From an uncultured Croceitalea sp. (GTDB lineage: Bacteria; Bacteroidota; Bacteroidia; Flavobacteriales; Flavobacteriaceae): DNA of 64,000 nucleotides. Every line of letters begins with the position of its first letter. Position 1 is the first letter of the stretch. Location: assembly GCA_947494805.1 (NCBI GenBank), contig CANLWK010000002.1, forward strand, positions 372,001 to 436,000, written 5' to 3'. A model generated the notes under the pieces. It saw only the letters and a list, made by a program, of their open reading frames with translations, made no database searches and had not been told where the DNA came from. Position numbers and translations under genes: made by a program. Shown here piece after piece: positions 63,889 to 64,000 of this stretch.

Positions 63889-64000
63889 ATGATTAACAGT
63901 GCTGAAACAGATAAGGAATTAATAGCATTACTGAACAATGGTGATGAAGATGCTTTATCTGAAATCTACAAGAAATACTGGGATACTATTTACCTAGCCG
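63889..64000 (+). CDS. ECF-type RNA polymerase sigma factor (N-terminus only)
   Basis: The frame begins at ATG 63889 and runs off the right edge after 37 full codons: MINSAETDKELIALLNNG, then DEDALSEIYKKYWDTIYLA. This is the start of sigma region 2 in the FecI/ECF group of Bacteroidota (LLNNGDEDALSEIYKKYW pattern). In such genomes it is usually followed by an anti-sigma FecR gene and a SusC/SusD pair that would lie beyond the edge. That continuation is inference. Confidence 0.8.
   Translation, partial: MINSAETDKELIALLNNGDEDALSEIYKKYWDTIYLA

Overview
The window reads as chromosomal DNA of a marine-type member of the Flavobacteriaceae (Bacteroidota). The support is the gene content: PorP/SprF-family type IX secretion proteins, DUF5686, DUF4252, DUF4468 and DUF6503 lipoproteins, a bacillithiol-linked YtxJ, many lipoproteins with short LxxC signals, and promoters of the Bacteroidota type (TTG about 19 bases before TAnnTTTG). 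The genus cannot be fixed from this sequence. Most of the window is core housekeeping DNA. I saw no tRNA, rRNA, CRISPR array, insertion sequence or prophage.

Layout. 0-9.4 kb: an operon with an oxidoreductase, 3-hydroxybutyryl-CoA dehydrogenase and DUF1015; then pcm, a DUF5686 outer-membrane protein, smpB, two envelope proteins and a PorP/SprF protein ending in a SPOR-like domain. 9.4-20.8 kb: tetR, clpB, ytxJ, glyA, a TPR histidine kinase/response regulator pair, an easily missed 45-residue lipoprotein and a LytTR regulator with a dead receiver. 20.8-30.4 kb: a glutamine cyclotransferase/thioesterase/lipoprotein operon, the 4.5S-type SRP RNA, a short-chain dehydrogenase, a transaldolase-type enzyme, a thioredoxin-fold lipoprotein without cysteines, an ABC-F ATPase with one degenerate ATP site, and a fasciclin protein. 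30.4-45.5 kb: pheT, a TlpA lipoprotein, leuA-leuB, an EamA transporter, the panB/SGNH/rluA/DUF4252 operon, several small envelope proteins and L-serine dehydratase. 45.5-55.3 kb: dnaK, a response regulator with Glu at the phosphorylation site, a second PorP-SPOR protein next to a PD40 propeller protein, rluF and a Bax inhibitor-1 protein. 55.3-64 kb: a thiol/peptide block (class V PLP enzyme, TlpA, DsbD, a free-standing DsbD N-domain, M16 peptidase) and the first 37 codons of an ECF sigma factor at the right edge.

The main leads are: a TGG-N8-TTGAC element shared by the two heat-shock genes clpB and dnaK; the ABC-F protein in which every degenerate ATPase motif falls in the same composite site; two regulators that have lost phosphoryl-acceptor chemistry in different ways (D to E, and D to N with loss of the Lys); two PorP/SprF-SPOR fusions about 42 kb apart; and the 55-63 kb thiol/PLP/M16 cluster. 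No single stretch can be declared a new system from sequence alone. All coordinates include stop codons. Starts were moved downstream where the open frame ran past a clear signal peptide, a family N-terminus or a promoter.
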